From positions 434,001 to 498,000 of the forward strand of contig RSEE01000019.1 of assembly GCA_003971905.1 (NCBI GenBank): a stretch of DNA of 64,000 nt. Direction: 5' to 3'. Positions 23,318-35,832 of this stretch are shown in pieces. This stretch comes from Moniliella sp. 'wahieum'. Its lineage: Eukaryota > Basidiomycota > Moniliellomycetes > Moniliellales > Moniliellaceae. The notes under the pieces are model-generated. The model did not search any database. It was given only the letters and a program-made list of their open reading frames with translations, and was not told where the DNA came from. The translations under genes and the position numbers were made by a program. The number at the start of each line of letters is the position of its first letter. Within the stretch, counting starts at the first letter, position 1.

Positions 23318-25228
23318 ATGGCTTCTGTCCTCACCGACACGTCCCTTGCCGCTGTGGGCCCACCCCCGCTCGCTTCCGACTCGCCTGCCCCTCCCGTCAC
23401 CGTGACGGTGGCCAGGCCCCGCGACCTCCACACCGCCTCTGCCTCCCGCCGCCCACCCCCCCTGGGCCATGCCACCCCCGGCACCGACTTCTTCGCCCCT
23501 CCTCCAGGCCCAGGCGCCAACAAAAAGCCCACTGGCATCACCGCCTTCTCCCTCGGCATCGGCTTCTCCTGGGGGGTGAGAGGAGCCAGACCCGATCCAA
23601 TCGACCCAGCCCGATCCTGCACCTGCTCTGTCCTCCGTCCCCAGCAGTCGTGACGCTTCCACCAACCCGGCCATCATCGCCTCTCCTTTTCTGTCTCCTA
23701 CTGGCCCCCAGCCCACTGCCAACGGTAGGGCAGAAGAGGAGCCCGCTCTCGTTTCGCCTCGGCCAGCTCCCGCCCCAGAGCTCCACTCCAACACATTGGT
23801 TGGGGCTTCCCAAGCTGCCCCAGGAGAACCAGTTGGACAACCCCTGGTCTTCCGGTGAGCTGCCCTCTTCTGCCTCAACAGGTTCGCCATGGCCCGCCTA
23901 CTCGGCTTGGTACGGATCCCAACCCTCATCCGCCCTGCTGGCTTCATCCACTGTTCATCCCGAATCGCTCAGCATCTCTCCTTCCACCTCGTCTTCCCCG
24001 CCCACCCTATGGTACCCCACCATTGTCCAGTCCCCTGTACCAAGATATGCCGTCCGCCTCGGCTCATCCACTTCCTTCACCTTGCCTCTTCTGGTGAGCC
24101 CGCACTCCCAAGAAGCGGCTCACCCCATGGAACCATGGAACCAAAAGCGCTCTGGCGAGGAGCATGATGCCAGTGTCTCTGTCCCCATTCTCACCACCCC
24201 CGCCCCGGAATCAGCCCTTGGCAAAGAAAATGGCCATGAGAGTGCATCCGCCGAGGGCAAGCCGACGACGAACCGGACGAGTGCAACGATCTTTCTGTCC
24301 AGCAGCCAAGTCCCAAAGAGAACGACAAAGAGTCCGAACCCATTTCCCCACCACGGACGACCCTGCCAAGGATCCTAGCAAGTCTCCCGGTGATCGAGGT
24401 AGAAAAGCTCCCCGTCGTGACACCAAGGGCCTCCCACGCCAGTTTGCCTGCACCATCTGTGGCACGGCATTTGCCCGCAACCACGACCTGCGCCGCCATG
24501 CTCGTATCCATATGGCCAACAAGCCCTATGCTTGCACCACCTGCCGCAAGCAGTTTTCGCGCAAGGATGCGCTCAACCGTCATTGGCTGTCAAATCTGGC
24601 TGCCAATTCCGCCGACGTTCTTCGCAAGGCGCTCCCCTCCTCGCGCCTGGCGCGGGGGCAACCGAGGGAGTAACTGTTGCGCCCCACGCGCCGTACCCGA
24701 CAGCCGGCATCCCACCTCCCTCTCGAATGACCGAGTATCAGCCCTACACTGTCGGTCTCTCCAACCCATCCGACTCGACGCCCCTGCCGCGCCCGGGCGT
24801 ACCTGCCCCGCTCAACATGGGCTTTGACTACAACCCGATGGTGCCATCCATGTACAACCCCAGCTCGGCTCCGAGCGAGTACGGGCGGATGGGCATGTAC
24901 GCACCGAGCGCGGCCAAGCCGGTCCCGATGGTGTACCTACCCGCCTCCCACCCGTCCATGCCCTTGCTCTTTTCCGACACGTTGCCCGGCCCGCGCGCGC
25001 TCTGCCACCGTTCCCGGGCCCAGCCCGGACTTGTGGCTCGGGATGGGCCGCGCTCCCGCCGACAGTCTGGACCCGAGCCTGAGCGGGCCGATGGCCTCCC
25101 ACCCCCCCGGCTCGTCCTCCCAGGACCCTGGCGTTTCGGCCAACGTCCCCCTCGGCTTTATGCCGCTCTCGTCCCCCCACCAACGGCCGAACGCACAGGG
25201 GGGCGTGGGCAACCCCATGTGGCGCTAA
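23318..25228 (+). CDS. C2H2 zinc-finger transcription factor
   Basis: Probably a nuclear DNA-binding regulator. From the ATG at 23318 (MASVLTDTSLAAVGPPPLAS) a long Ser/Pro/Thr-rich region leads to two adjacent C2H2 fingers at about 24442-24594. Finger one has CTICGTAFARNHDLRRHARIH and finger two CTTCRKQFSRKDALNRHW, joined by a MANKPYA linker close to the TGEKPY type. Finger two is cut by a frame change right after its first histidine, so its last zinc ligand is not resolved. The C-terminus is Pro/Met/Tyr-rich (MTEYQPYTVGLSNPSD, YNPSSAPSEYGRMGMYAP) and ends NPMWR before 25229. The paired-finger, Pro-rich layout recalls fungal Crz1-like factors, but orthology cannot be claimed. The reading switches frame at least four times, in part through possible short introns. 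Confidence 0.82.
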
Positions 25229-26904
25229 TCTCGCTCCCAACTCGGGTTGTTGGGCTCTCATCTCAGTGTCGATGAAAGACGTGCCGAATAGGCTTCCATC
25301 ACCACCACACTGTCTTCTCGTGGCGAGGGCGCAATCTGCGTTCCTTCTCGTATTGCTCTGGTACATGAGCTTCCAACCCCTTTTTTGAACCTCGATCTGG
25401 GGTGGTCATCAGCCCCCTACTCGCCGTGGCCTGTGGAGATCCCATTTGAGCCGATACGGTAACCCCATAACCCCCTACCATACCCTTCCAACTCGGCTGT
25501 TCAGTGCCGAGTCACACAACTTGGTGGGTTTTTTCTCCCTTTGGCCGTGATGCATGAGATGGCTTCCTGTACGTGTGCAAACCTTGTCTGAGAGAGGCTC
25601 TGGCCGTACTTGGCTCACGCTTTGTGCGCTGGGCAACAAAGCGGCGGAAAGCCCCAAGACGGTCTATTTTTTTGTCCAGCGCTCACTGGCTCTCGTTCTC
25701 TCTCTTTGGCCTATCCCTACCTCTTCCTCTTCCCTCTTCCGTCCCCATTTCCTTCCTCACTGCTGCCTTCTTTTTTTGCTTCTACTTCTCTACCCCGGGT
25801 TGGCCTGTGCTGGCCACATCCAATCTGCCTACATATGTTTTGCTCGTGCTCCTCTCGCCCCGCCCACTGTATGGACCTGTATCTACCCTCTACCCCCCTC
25901 CCTTTTCCGTGCCTGCTTTGCCTCTCGCCTTTGCCCCCCTCTAAGCCCTCTCCCCCCGCCCCGCTTTCTGTGCCCCCTAGCGCTTAGCTCCCGCGACCCC
26001 CCCACGACCAGATGGCAGTCGTTTTTTGTCGCGCACGAACGCTCGCTCGCCCTCGCTATCGTACCAAGTACCCCTGCTTGGTTCATAACCGTAGACCCCA
26101 TTCCCCTATAGTTGACCTTAGTCGCTCGGTCGGTCTCCTGTCTCGTATCATTCAAAATGTGTATAGCATGTAAGGTTTGGTTGGTAGTTGAGGTCTTGCG
26201 CGGTCCAGTGTCTTGTGGGTACCCTCAGATCCTCTCTCCTGCTATCCTCACTCGCAGTAACAGACCGATACACCACATCAGAGAGCGATGATCATGTCGA
26301 TGATCGATGAGAAGCGTGACGTCACGAGACCTAGGAGGCGAAAGATTGCGTCTGAGTGTCTCAACGCTCACCAACGTCCAACGTCTCCCTAGCCGAGCGC
26401 ACCCTTTCACATGGAACTGTGCTCCCTCTCGGGGTTTTACAAGCGGGGCAAAGGGGACAAAGGGGGGGAGGGGGGGCAGTAGCGTGTGTGGTTTTGAACC
26501 TATGGTGAACCACACCATTGTGCACCGCATAATGCATGTAACATGCATACTCCTGATCCTCAGGCCTCATGCACCTCATGAGGTTAATGATGCCGATGTG
26601 GATTCAGTTTGGCTCCAGGGGACAAGTCGATTGTTCTCCATCTCAGGCACCACATAATGCTGTGGTTCGGCGTGGCCAACGTCAACGTGATCAAACCCCT
26701 GAGCCTCATGCTTCCGGGCGTCAGGGCAGTGTTTCTTGTGTACTGTGAGTACAGGAAGACTAATACAATGCACGCGACCAGCTGGTGCTTGGCACATTCC
26801 ATGTACCATGAGAGATCCATGAGGTCATGGGATGAGGAGAATGTCTTCGGCTGTTGGGTTGGCTGTTGCATGGTTGTAGCTTATCTGACCGGGACGTGTG
26901 GGAC

Positions 26905-27475
26905 GTAGGTACGTTGAACGTTGAACGTTGAACCCGTTGGGCGTTGAACAGATTGACAGGCATCGAACATGCGACAAGAGATGTGTGCTGTAACATGTGG
27001 CAGCGTTGTTGACATTTTGACAGGACGCCTGTTGGAACGTTGAACGTTGATGCATGCATGATGCACGGTAGCCGGTAGCCGGTAGCTGGTAGCCGTAGAT
27101 GTCGATTATGGCACGCGGCAAGTGACTAGTGACTAGCGTGTGACATGTGATATACATGTGACACATACTTGTCAATGGACAAGGCTTGAAGCTTGAAGCT
27201 TGAAGCTTGAAGTGACATGTGACATGTGACAACTGTGGCAGCTCGCCCTAGCTAATAATGTGTGCATCGTGCCTGGCGTGTGCAAGTGACTAGTGACTAG
27301 TGACATGTGACATGTGACATGCATGGCATGCGACTGTGACTTAATGATTGATGATCGATGATCGATGATCGACGACATCGATGATCAATGATTAATGACA
27401 CGTGCTGCTCTGTTGAACACGTTCAACTTTTTGGCATATACGTTGGGCGCATTACGCGTTACGCGTTACCGAGCG
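26905..27475. repeat. Composite block of seven heptad-repeat families
   Basis: Within 570 bases lie AACGTT units (26911-26933 and 27033-27049), ATGCAT (27049-27066), ACTAGT (27121-27136 and 27286-27300), ACATGT (27140-27163, 27213-27230 and 27301-27318), AAGCTT (27184-27212), ATCGAT (27351-27374) and ACGCGT (27452-27468). Each is a six-base palindrome plus one spacer base, tandemly repeated two to four times. Confidence 0.85.
27184..27212. repeat. AAGCTT heptad array
   Basis: Four GCTTGAA units at exact seven-base spacing run directly into an ACATGT heptad array at 27213-27230. The same unit recurs at 4025-4050, 4446-4467, 21321-21341, 32680-32712 and 57382-57404. Confidence 0.92.
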
Positions 27476-28239
27476 TTACCCGTTAAAGGGCGACGGACCG
27501 AGGCTGTTGAGGCTCCCGACACGCCAGTGGGAGAATTGACACTCAACGCGTTCGTGTTCGCCCTCGCGTTTGCGTCATCACCCGGGTTACTATATGCAGT
27601 TTTGGGCTGCGAAAACGATGCCCGCGAAGCTTTTTCCAGCGCGTTCAAGACGCGTAAACGCGTGTGAACGGTGCACGTTGAGATCGACGCGTCTAACGAT
27701 TAGGGCAACGCCCTAAGCGGGTTATTTACATGCATTGCACGTTACAAGTTGCCCGCGCCCGCGAGAGCACGCTCAGTACCTAATATACACAACGGAGAGA
27801 GTTTCGCGTGCCTCTGCAGCAGCCGTTCCCTATAGGCTCTGTATGACACACAAACAGCACCGAGTATTCCATGGCGTTTTGAGTTCATGTGAACGGCCAC
27901 AGAAGAGGTTCCACAGATAGAACGTCTCGGAGTTTTTTTTGCAGCTGCTTGTGAACGTACGCTGGAACTTTGCGGTATAGTGAGAAGCGTTTCTTCTGTT
28001 CCTGCCATATTCCGATCATTTACAGAGCTTAATAAGGCTTTTGGACAAAGACACCTATTCTGCCCCTGGTTTGTCTTCACGTGTCTCAAATGGTATATGC
28101 ATTCAGCAGAAGGAAACAAAATGAAGGTGAGTGGGAGATCTCTAAGAAAGGTGCAGGGACATGCGAGGGGTCTTGCATATGCTCCCGGGCAAGGAGCTTG
28201 ACTTTCAGCTTAACTTGGGAATCGCACCTTTCCCTTTTT

Positions 28240-28275
28240 TACCTGTACCTTTACCTTTACTTTTACCTTTACCTT
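28240..28275 (+). repeat. CTTTAC hexanucleotide microsatellite
   Basis: About six imperfect CTTTAC/CTTTTAC units in tandem in an intergenic region. Confidence 0.85.
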
Positions 28276-29238
28276 GATGTTTGAAGGCTCTGCACGGGTC
28301 TCAAGTTGAACGTTGACACTCGCCTAGCCGGCCGGAAGAAGAGATCCCCTCGGAGACGCGGCGCACTCCCTGTGGGCTCTCCCCATCTCCCTCCTCTTTA
28401 TCCAGTCTTCTTCCCTTCAGATGTTGCTTGAAAACTTGTGGCTCACCATACTTCTTCGTTTTATGCATTTTGTCTGAAGGCTACTATGCAATAGGATCCC
28501 CGTCAGAGTGTTCCCAAAGCCGCCAGCACCCGGTGGCACTTTACTCGTTGAAGGTTGACTCCAAAGCTTATAACGAGAAAACGACGAAAGACTTTTTGGG
28601 GGGGTGGCGAAGCTGTCCATGAAGGCTGTCAGCAAACAGGATACCGGCACTTGGGTACTTAAATCTGAGACGAGATGAGATGCACTTCAGAGCTCTCCGT
28701 AGTGTAATGTTGGGGAGCACACCTTTGTGTCCCTAGTATAATAGGCTAAAGCAAATCCTGATAGCGAGGGCTTTGTCGGGCCCAGCTAGACCTGCACCAC
28801 TGGATTCGAGGAGTGTCAGAGCTGAAATAGCATGACGAGACCATCCGCAGTGGTAGCGAGGAAGAGCAATGAATACAGCTCTCAGACTCACAATGCGCTT
28901 GATGCGTGCTCGAAGAGCGCGCTGAGAGGCGAGTGCTGAGTGCGGAGCGTGAGAAGCTAGAAGGTTGAGCTTGGAAACTGGAAGGCGCTGGTATCACGTG
29001 CCCTTGCGCAGGGCGGCATGCTTACGCAATTAGGCAACCCCACTGGGATCATCGGCCATTTGATCAATTGGATCGATCATCGATACTTTTTGCTCCCGCC
29101 GGCACTGGACTGCTCCACCTTTCTGGCCAGCAGCCCATCTTCTGGCCTCCAGCTTCCCGCATCTGCCATCCGCTCGTTCGTCATCCACTGCCCCCCCGAC
29201 GCGTCGTTTCCTTGTGCTCTGTGCTCCCCGCCATCCCA

Positions 29239-31834
29239 ATGCGCATCCCCGCCGCCTGGCGGCCCTGCGTGCTGCACTCACGCCGCCCCCACCTTCTTCC
29301 TCGCCCCCACCTCCCCCTCCTCCCATCCGTCCGCTACGCCCACTCCCCCGATCAGGCCACCCTTGCTGAACTCCATGCCGCCAACAAGGCTGCCGCACGC
29401 ACCTGTCCCCGTCCTTCCCGAGTCGGCGTGGAGCAAGACCCTGATCGATGGTCCTGCTCGCAGCAAGGGGACCGCCTCTCTCGCTTCATCAGCGAGCCCA
29501 GGCAAGCTTTCGACTGAAGGTAAGCACATCTTTTTTTGTGTCCGCCCCTACCTTGCTCTTTGACCTGTGACCTAACGCTTGGATTCACGTCAGCCCTGGA
29601 AGACAGGAAACGCAATGCGGCTACCACGAGAGTATCCTCCTGTCACGCCCTTGCCGGACGCAGTGGTCTATGACCAGCCAGCGATTCCCAACCCTGCCCA
29701 GACAGCCGAAGCGCACCGCACATTGCGTCGGCGCAGCTATTTCATTGGCAAGGTGGTTGTGGGAAGTGCTCTTGTTGGTGGGATTGTGTACCTTCTGCTC
29801 CCCAATGCGTACCTCGATGCGCCGGCGGATGGTACTAAGGACCTTGTTCCGGTCGGAGCAGAGACGAAGGATGAGTTGATCGCGCGGTTGACCCAGGCCA
29901 ACAGTCTGGTCTCGCCCGAAGAGTTGGACCGAATGATTGCGGTCGAATTGCGCAAGCACAGGGCTCATCAAGCCCGAGAGCAAGCTACCAGCTCGGTCGA
30001 ACCTAGCAAAGTGAGCTACGTGTTGCTCAGCATTCAGCGTTCCTCTACGATCGCTAAAGCTGTAGTGGCGAGCATGTGGGATTACCGCAAGACCCTCAAT
30101 GCTTCCTATGCGGATGAGGAGGCTGAGCGAGCTGCCCTGGGCCGCTGTCACACCCGCAGTGCCAAGCGTGTGCTACAGGCCCTCCAAGCTAACGGCGGAA
30201 TTTACATCAAACTTGGCCAGCACGTCAGCGCAACGCTCTTTATCCCCCATGAGTGGAGAGATGTGCTCCGACCGTTGCAAGACCAAAACAAGCCTACACC
30301 CCCTGCCCGAGCTCGAGGCCACGTTCCGAGCAGAGACAGGCAAGTCGTTTGAACAAGCCTTTAGCGTCATCGACGCCACTCCGATCGGCGTGGCGAGTTT
30401 GGCACAAGTTCACCGTGCTGTTGAGCGCGACACGGGACGCGAGGTGGCTATCAAGATGATGCACCCTGATGTAGAGCGGTTTTCGGCGATCGACATTGCG
30501 ACGGTCAATCGTCTTACCGCGTTGGTCAAGCGTACTTTCCCCACATTGAATTTACTTGGCTTGCCGAGGAGATGAACCACAACATGCCTCTCGAGATGGA
30601 CTTTGCTCACGAACGGGGAATGCGGAGCATGCCCGTCTAGACTTTACACGGTACAAGTCGACGCCCGTGTACATTCCTGAGGTGTACTTTGCTAGTAAGC
30701 GGGTGATGGTCATGGAGTTCATCCACGGTCGTCGCCCCGACGACCTCGAGTATCTGCGCAAGCATCATATCAATCGCAACGAGGTCCCAAGAATTGAGCA
30801 AGGCGTTTGCCCAGATGCTCTATATCCATGGCTTTTTCATGCCGATCCCCATGCGGGGAATGTCCTGATCCGCGCTATTCTACCCAAGAGTCCCCTCGCT
30901 TCCCACACGCGGTCGCCACACAACTTTGAACTGGTGCTGCTCGACCATGGTCTCTATTTCCATATCCCACAAGCGCTTCGGGCGGATTATGCACGCTTTT
31001 GGCTGTCCCTCCTGTCCCACGGGACCCCATCGGTCCAAACCCAGCGCCGCCAACTGGCCAAGCGCGTGGCAAATATTGGCGACGACCTCTACCCTATCCT
31101 GGAGAGCGCGATCACTGGTCGCAGCGGTCTGGAAGGGAGCGACCCCAACAACCCGCATGGTGTGGGAGGAAAGCGCCGCCCCACCTCGCTGCTTGACATG
31201 GACGGTGGCGCTACGATGACTCGTGCCGAGAAGGCTCACATTCAGAAGACCATGATGGAGCGGGAAGGACTATTTGAGATGTGTTGCGGATGTTGCGAGC
31301 GATGCCACGGCAAATGTTAATGGTGCTGAAGCTCAACGACCTTACCCCGGCTTGGACATGTCTCTCCACACTACCCATGGCCCAATCCGTCCGTTTATTA
31401 TCTCTGCTCGCTTCTGTGCCGCATGCGTATGGGACGACGATTGGCGTACGCTCCAAGCCGAGCGCAGGAGGGACGGGTGGAGTATGGGGTGGCTCAAAGC
31501 CTAGTAGGGCATGGTATAGCTATGCCGTACGTACTTCCCGGTTTGTTGTTTGCACTAAAGAGGAAGGAGTTCAACTGACCACTTGGAACGCCGCCAGTAC
31601 TTTAACTACGGCTTCCATCTACTCGAGTGCTACTCGGACGCCCAAGCGCGCATTGGGATTGTATCGCTGTATGTGCGCACGATGCTGTTGCATGGGTTTG
31701 CGGCGGCGTCCCGTGCGGCGGCTGGGATCGAAGAAGAGGAGGAAGAGCAAAACGCAGAGGAAACCCAGGCCGAGGCTGAGATGGACAATGCGTTACTGGA
31801 GGCTCATGCGTCCTTGCCTACTGCTACTGCCTAG
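29239..31834 (+). CDS. MCP2: Mitochondrial ABC1/ADCK1-family protein (Mcp2/Cqd2-like)
   Basis: ABC1/UbiB atypical kinases of this branch sit in the mitochondrial inner membrane and affect lipid and coenzyme Q homeostasis. The ATG at 29239 starts an Arg/Pro/Leu-rich presequence (MRIPAAWRPCVLHSRRPHLL). An intron at 29520-29593 (GTAAGC..CAG) precedes a membrane segment (IGKVVVGSALVGGIVYLLLP). Then come the KxGQ motif (GGIYIKLGQHVSATLFI), the Ala-rich loop (PIGVASLAQVHRAVE), VAIKMMHPDV, VMVMEFIHGRR, HADPHAGNVLI and the metal-binding LLDHGLYFHIP. DHG in place of DFG is usual for the ADCK1 group. After a slip, MPRQMLMVLKLNDLT matches the family C-terminal helix. The last exon (YFNYGFHLLECYSDAQAR) ends in a Glu-rich tail at 31834. 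A further intron is likely near 31500-31595. Confidence 0.88.
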
Positions 31835-32958
31835 ACTTGATCGGCCCCATTCGCATCTAATCTATACGTGCTGTGTTTTTACTCGTGTTGGCCCAACTAT
31901 TACCCGGCCGACTAGGCTATCATGCAAGCAGTCCAGCGACCTCCTCAACTTTCCGATAATAGGGGTCAAAGGAGTGATCACGGCATGGGAGTAAGAATTG
32001 AAGGGGAGGCGAGGGCGAAGAGATATGCTTGCTGTACTCCCCCTTTTGACGAGTAAGGATACGTATGTAGATGTAGAGCATGGTGGGGACGGGGACTGTA
32101 TGGTTCGCATCTAGGGTACACCTCAGGAGGAAGAGTTGGTGGTAGATGCCTTAGTAGTAAATATGACGGAGAGGGAAGTTTTGCTTTATTCTTATTGTGG
32201 CTTTCCCTCGACAGTGGAGGTACACGCCACCACTCTTTAAGGCACGCACGGAGACTCATCGACAAAGGGGTTGTGGTAATATCCCACCGAATTCATATGC
32301 ACTATCCGGCTGCGGTCCATGAATAGCGCAACAGCCACGGAATGGGCGAGCGCATCCTCCCACACTTTGTTGACGGCAGCTGGGATGTAGGCTGGGGATA
32401 GAGGTTTCCACCATCCCCCTTCGCGGCCCACAATCTCAATTCTTCTACCGATACGGATGGCAATCCAGCCACCGAATCGTACAACCACTGGCACAGGGGA
32501 TCAGCTGCACTTTTTTCGGGAAGACATTTGCATGTTACACCTCTTCGAATTTATCTGTCCCCTGCCAAGCTCTTGTGACTCTACCGTTTACCCTGGCTGG
32601 AGAGGGTTGGAGTCTGGCAATGCAATCTGGCTCATACACTGGCGGGGCAGATATGGGGAACTTGCACTTTGTAACGTCGAAGCTTGACATGCTTGAAGCT
32701 TGACAGCTTGACAAAAGGGTTAGGTTTGCTTTGAGCAGCAAGCGCAACCGGTAATCAAGTGTACAGGGCTTTTTGGTGCTATGGCCACCACAACCACAAT
32801 AACATCAGTGTGCATGAGCACCACATTACAGATGTCGACGCCTACGTGATAGCAGGGGTCACGTCAAAGATCGAGATCGGTACGAGTTCAGTACTGAGCA
32901 AGCAAGAGCTCATCTCAGGACTAGCGGCTTAGTTTAACTACCGCCAATACGAATGCAA
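31835..32958. other. Convergent spacer, no supported gene
   Basis: This spacer lies between the 3' ends of the ABC1 gene and the PDI gene, so it holds their 3' untranslated regions. An AAGCTT heptad cluster occupies 32680-32712. A frame of about 95 residues on the minus strand at 31978-32265 has no recognisable domain. Confidence 0.5.
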
Positions 32959-34284
32959 TCACAGATCTTCATGAGCCGCTTCCCTTTGCTCGTCAGCCTT
33001 GGCTTCCTCTACCTTGGTCTTTTCTTGGTCCGCCGCCGCCTTGAACGACTGAGCCAATTTCTCGTCCACCGTAGCGCGCAGAATATTCAGCTTAGTCGTG
33101 ATTTGGTCCAGCTTGGCCCCACCCAACGCGACGTGGGACGAATTGTCGGCAGACTTGGCCAGGATCTTTTCCAAACGAGCGATCTCCTTGGTTACCCAGC
33201 TTTCCGACTGTTTCACCTTGTCCAGCACACGGCCATAGTACTTAGCCGCCGTCGCCTGGGCCTCCCCGCTACCCACCTCGCCCGAACGAATCTGGGCCAG
33301 GAGTGTGTCAATGTAGTCACGTGCCGAGTCAGCAATCGACACTAGCTCAGCTGCGAACCCATCGGCCTTGTTGGTGGCAGCGGTAATGTAGTTGTTCAGC
33401 ATCCGATCCAGTGCAGGTAGGCGACCAGCAAGGTTGGATAGGCCGCGCCGCCCGCTGGCGGAACGTGCCAGCATTGGCATTGATGTATGACAGTAGCCCT
33501 TCCTCGGTGCGTTCGCCGTTGAACGCCTGGTAGGTCTTCTCCTTTCCCTCAGCCTGCTCAGCCGAGGTCAAGGCAGGGAAATAAATCAGGGTGGGGTAGC
33601 TCTGAATGTTGAAACGCTCACCCAGGTCGCGGTACTTGTCCGCATCCACCTGGGCTAGCACCACCTCTGCATCACGCTCAAAGTCCTTCGCTGCTGCGTC
33701 GTAGGCGGGTGCGAGACGCTTGCAGTAGCCACACCAGGGCGCAAAGAACTCGACCAAAACATTCTTGCTCGGGTCCAACGCGACTTGGTCAAACGTGGCA
33801 GGAGTAAGCTCCTGGGCATTGGTGGCGTGCGCCTCGCTCTTCTTAGGAGCTTCAGGCTTGACAGGCGACTTGATCCCAATCTTCCCTGACACATACGTCG
33901 AAAGCGACGACAAATCACGTCCGACCTCGACAGTTTCGGCCTGCTCCTTGGTTGCCGCATCGGCAGGGAACCAGAGCAAGGTGGGGAACCCTTGGATGTC
34001 AAACTTGGACATAAGCTTACGGTTGCTGTCGCCATCGACTTGGGCAATCAGGACTTTGTCTTGGTGCTTGGAAAAGGAATCGGCAAGCTCCGCATAGGTG
34101 GGGGCCAGGTTTTTGCAGTGGCCACACCAGGGGCAAAGAACTCGACCAGGGCAGGCTTGCCCTGGCCAACAAGCTTGTTGAACTCCTTTTCGCTGCCGAT
34201 CAGTACGGCCTCGGCTGTAACAAGCAGTGCGCCGACGACCGCCGACGCGAGCAACAGGAGGATCGATCCCGATAGTCCACGCAT
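32959..34284 (-). CDS. Protein disulfide isomerase, two thioredoxin domains plus ERp29 C-domain
   Basis: This ER-lumen thiol oxidoreductase forms and rearranges disulfides. From the ATG at 34284 a signal peptide (MRGLSGSILLLLASAVVGAL) leads to thioredoxin domain a. Its active site is split by a one-base slip at about 34130: PALVEFFAP is followed by W-C-G-H-C only if one T is restored in CCTGG. The frame resumes with FDIQGFPTLLWFP. Domain a' has NVLVEFFAPWCGYCKRLAP intact and FNIQSYPTLIYFP. The C-terminal helical ERp29-type domain (GRLPALDRMLNNYI, YYGRVLDKVKQSESWVTKE) is reached after another frame change near 33480. The protein ends DEQREAAHEDL at 32959; HEDL is a plausible variant of the HDEL retention signal. 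This architecture is the fungal/plant PDI-D class. It is divergent from the capping-protein gene, with 382 bases between the start codons. Confidence 0.95.
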
Positions 34285-34666
34285 GGCTGGCTGCCCCGAG
34301 AAGAGTAGGTGGAGGGGAGTTGAGAAGGACCCTCGAGCCGATGATGGAAGGCCGCGCGGTCTGGGCTGCTGAGTGCTGATCGCCTGCAAGTCGCAGCTGT
34401 TTGTTGCTGGGGGCTGGGGGGCTGTCTGGAGCGGGCGGCGCAGCGGCTCCACGTCATGCGATGTTGTATCCTGCAACATTGCCTCGGGGGCAGCAGTGAT
34501 GCATGACGCGTGGTGCATGATAGACGATGTGTCCATGCATGTCTGGCTCGTGCGCGCAGCCGCTTACCTCATACGAGCTGGGTCCCAGCGCCATGGCCGC
34601 CGGGTGCTCAGCCCCACCCACCGCCGCACCGCCTCGCCCGACCAGCCTCCCTCTTGCCCCACCACC
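34285..34666. promoter_or_regulatory. Shared upstream region of PDI and capping protein beta
   Basis: This 382-base spacer separates two divergent ATGs. It contains ATGCAT-type elements at 34498-34546. No TATA box or known stress element was confidently recognised. Confidence 0.5.
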
Positions 34667-35832
34667 ATGTCCGAGCGTGACCCACTGCGTGCTGCCAGGA
34701 CCTTATGCGGCGCCTCCCGCCCCAGCGCACGGCGGCCAACCGGCTCTGCTGCTGGACAGCCTCCCCGATCTGGCTGAGGACCTGAGCACCCAGCTGGACA
34801 TGCCTCTCCAGGTCGCCATTGATTCGTCACCCGAGGGAGCCGGCCGTGAATACCTTTGCTGTGACTACAACCGCGAGGGCGACTCTTTCCGCTCTCATTG
34901 GTCGAACGCGTACTACCCTCCATTTACCACGGCTGACGGGTACGAGGGCGAGCTGCCTTCGCGCGAGATGCGCGCCCTTGAGATCAAGGCCAACCAAGCA
35001 TTTGACACGTACCGCCAACTGTACGTTTCAAACCCTTTGACTAATGCGCACTTGCATCCCTTTCTTTATACTCACCTGCACCTCCCTGTGTATTCAGCTA
35101 CTTCGAAGGTGGCCTGTCTTCGGTATACATGTGGGAGAACCCACCGCTCGGTTTGCCGGGGTGGTGCTACTGCGGAAGGATGTGTCGACTGGCAGTGCGG
35201 ACCCGATCGCCAAACAGGAAGGCGCGGAGTTGGCGTGCTCCCCATTTCGGGCACGTGGGACTCAATCCACATCTTTACAGTAACTCCCGAGGCGGCCGGG
35301 GGAAGGCGTTCCGGTACCACATTGACTCCAACATTATGCTCCGCATGGCCAAGGGCAAAACCGCAGACCCAGATGCTGCTGCTAACCGGATCTTACTGGG
35401 GACGAGATTCCTATCCCCCCTGGCTTGGCCGGGTTTGGCTCGGAGGCAATCTGAGCAATCGGTGAGTTACCTGTTCCGTTGCGAACAGACGCCGTTCTGG
35501 ATCCTAATTTTGTATTTTCGCAGGTGGACGAGGAGCACCAGGCATCCGACCCGGGGGCCCACATTGTTAACTTGGGTCAGATGGTGGAGGCTCAAGAGAA
35601 CTTGATTCGTTCACAAGTCCAAGTATGTGAAGTTGACCCCTGGCAGAGCGAGAGAGTGGCTGAGTACTGACCCCCCTTGGTTTTGGCGTGAAAGGACATT
35701 TACTTTGGCAAGACCCGCGTCGTGGGCAAGCTGCGTAGTCAAACTAATAATCTTCAAGAGGCCCGGGCTCAGGATGAAGTACGGAGGGAGCTAATGGCGC
35801 GTGTGCTGCTCCGAAAGCCAGCACAGGCTTGA
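34667..35832 (+). CDS. CAP2: F-actin capping protein subunit beta
   Basis: This subunit pairs with the alpha subunit to cap actin barbed ends at cortical patches. The ATG at 34667 gives MSERDPLRAAR, and after a one-base slip the family MRRLPPQ segment follows. Then come LLLDSLPDLAEDLSTQLD, REYLCCDYNREGDSFRSHWS, NAYYPPF and ALEIKANQAFDTYRQL. Intron 1 is 35021-35097 (GTACGT..CAG); joining gives RQLYFEGGLSSVYMWE. FAGVVLLRKD and GTWDSIHIFTVTP lie in alternate frames. Intron 2 is about 35462-35521, followed by VDEEHQASDPGAHIVNLGQM. Intron 3 is 35623-35694 (GTATGT..AAG), after which DIYFGKTRVVGKLRSQTN and a short tail end at the stop at 35830-35832. Domain order and length match the family (about 270-290 residues). 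Confidence 0.95.

Larger units (their letters stand above)
25229..29238. other. Gene-poor spacer (4.0 kb) with dense repeat arrays
   Basis: No supported coding region. The first 900 bases are pyrimidine-rich and may include the 3' end of the zinc-finger transcript. The interval 26905-27475 is packed with AACGTT, ATGCAT, ACTAGT, ACATGT, AAGCTT, ATCGAT and ACGCGT heptad arrays. A CTTTAC-type repeat lies at 28240-28275. A frame around 27395-27667 has no ATG start or recognisable domain. Confidence 0.5.

Noticed and set aside
23192-23947. Minus-strand Gly-rich frame of about 250 codons
   Set aside because: It is the antisense shadow of the Ser/Pro-rich N-terminus of the zinc-finger gene.
27395-27667. 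Ninety-codon plus-strand frame with hydrophobic segments
   Set aside because: It has no ATG at the start, begins inside heptad repeats and has no relatives I recognise.
32959-34284. PDI gene as a pseudogene because its first active site is out of frame
   Set aside because: A single missing T in a TT run explains the break, both domains are otherwise conserved, and the same kind of slip occurs in many unrelated genes here.
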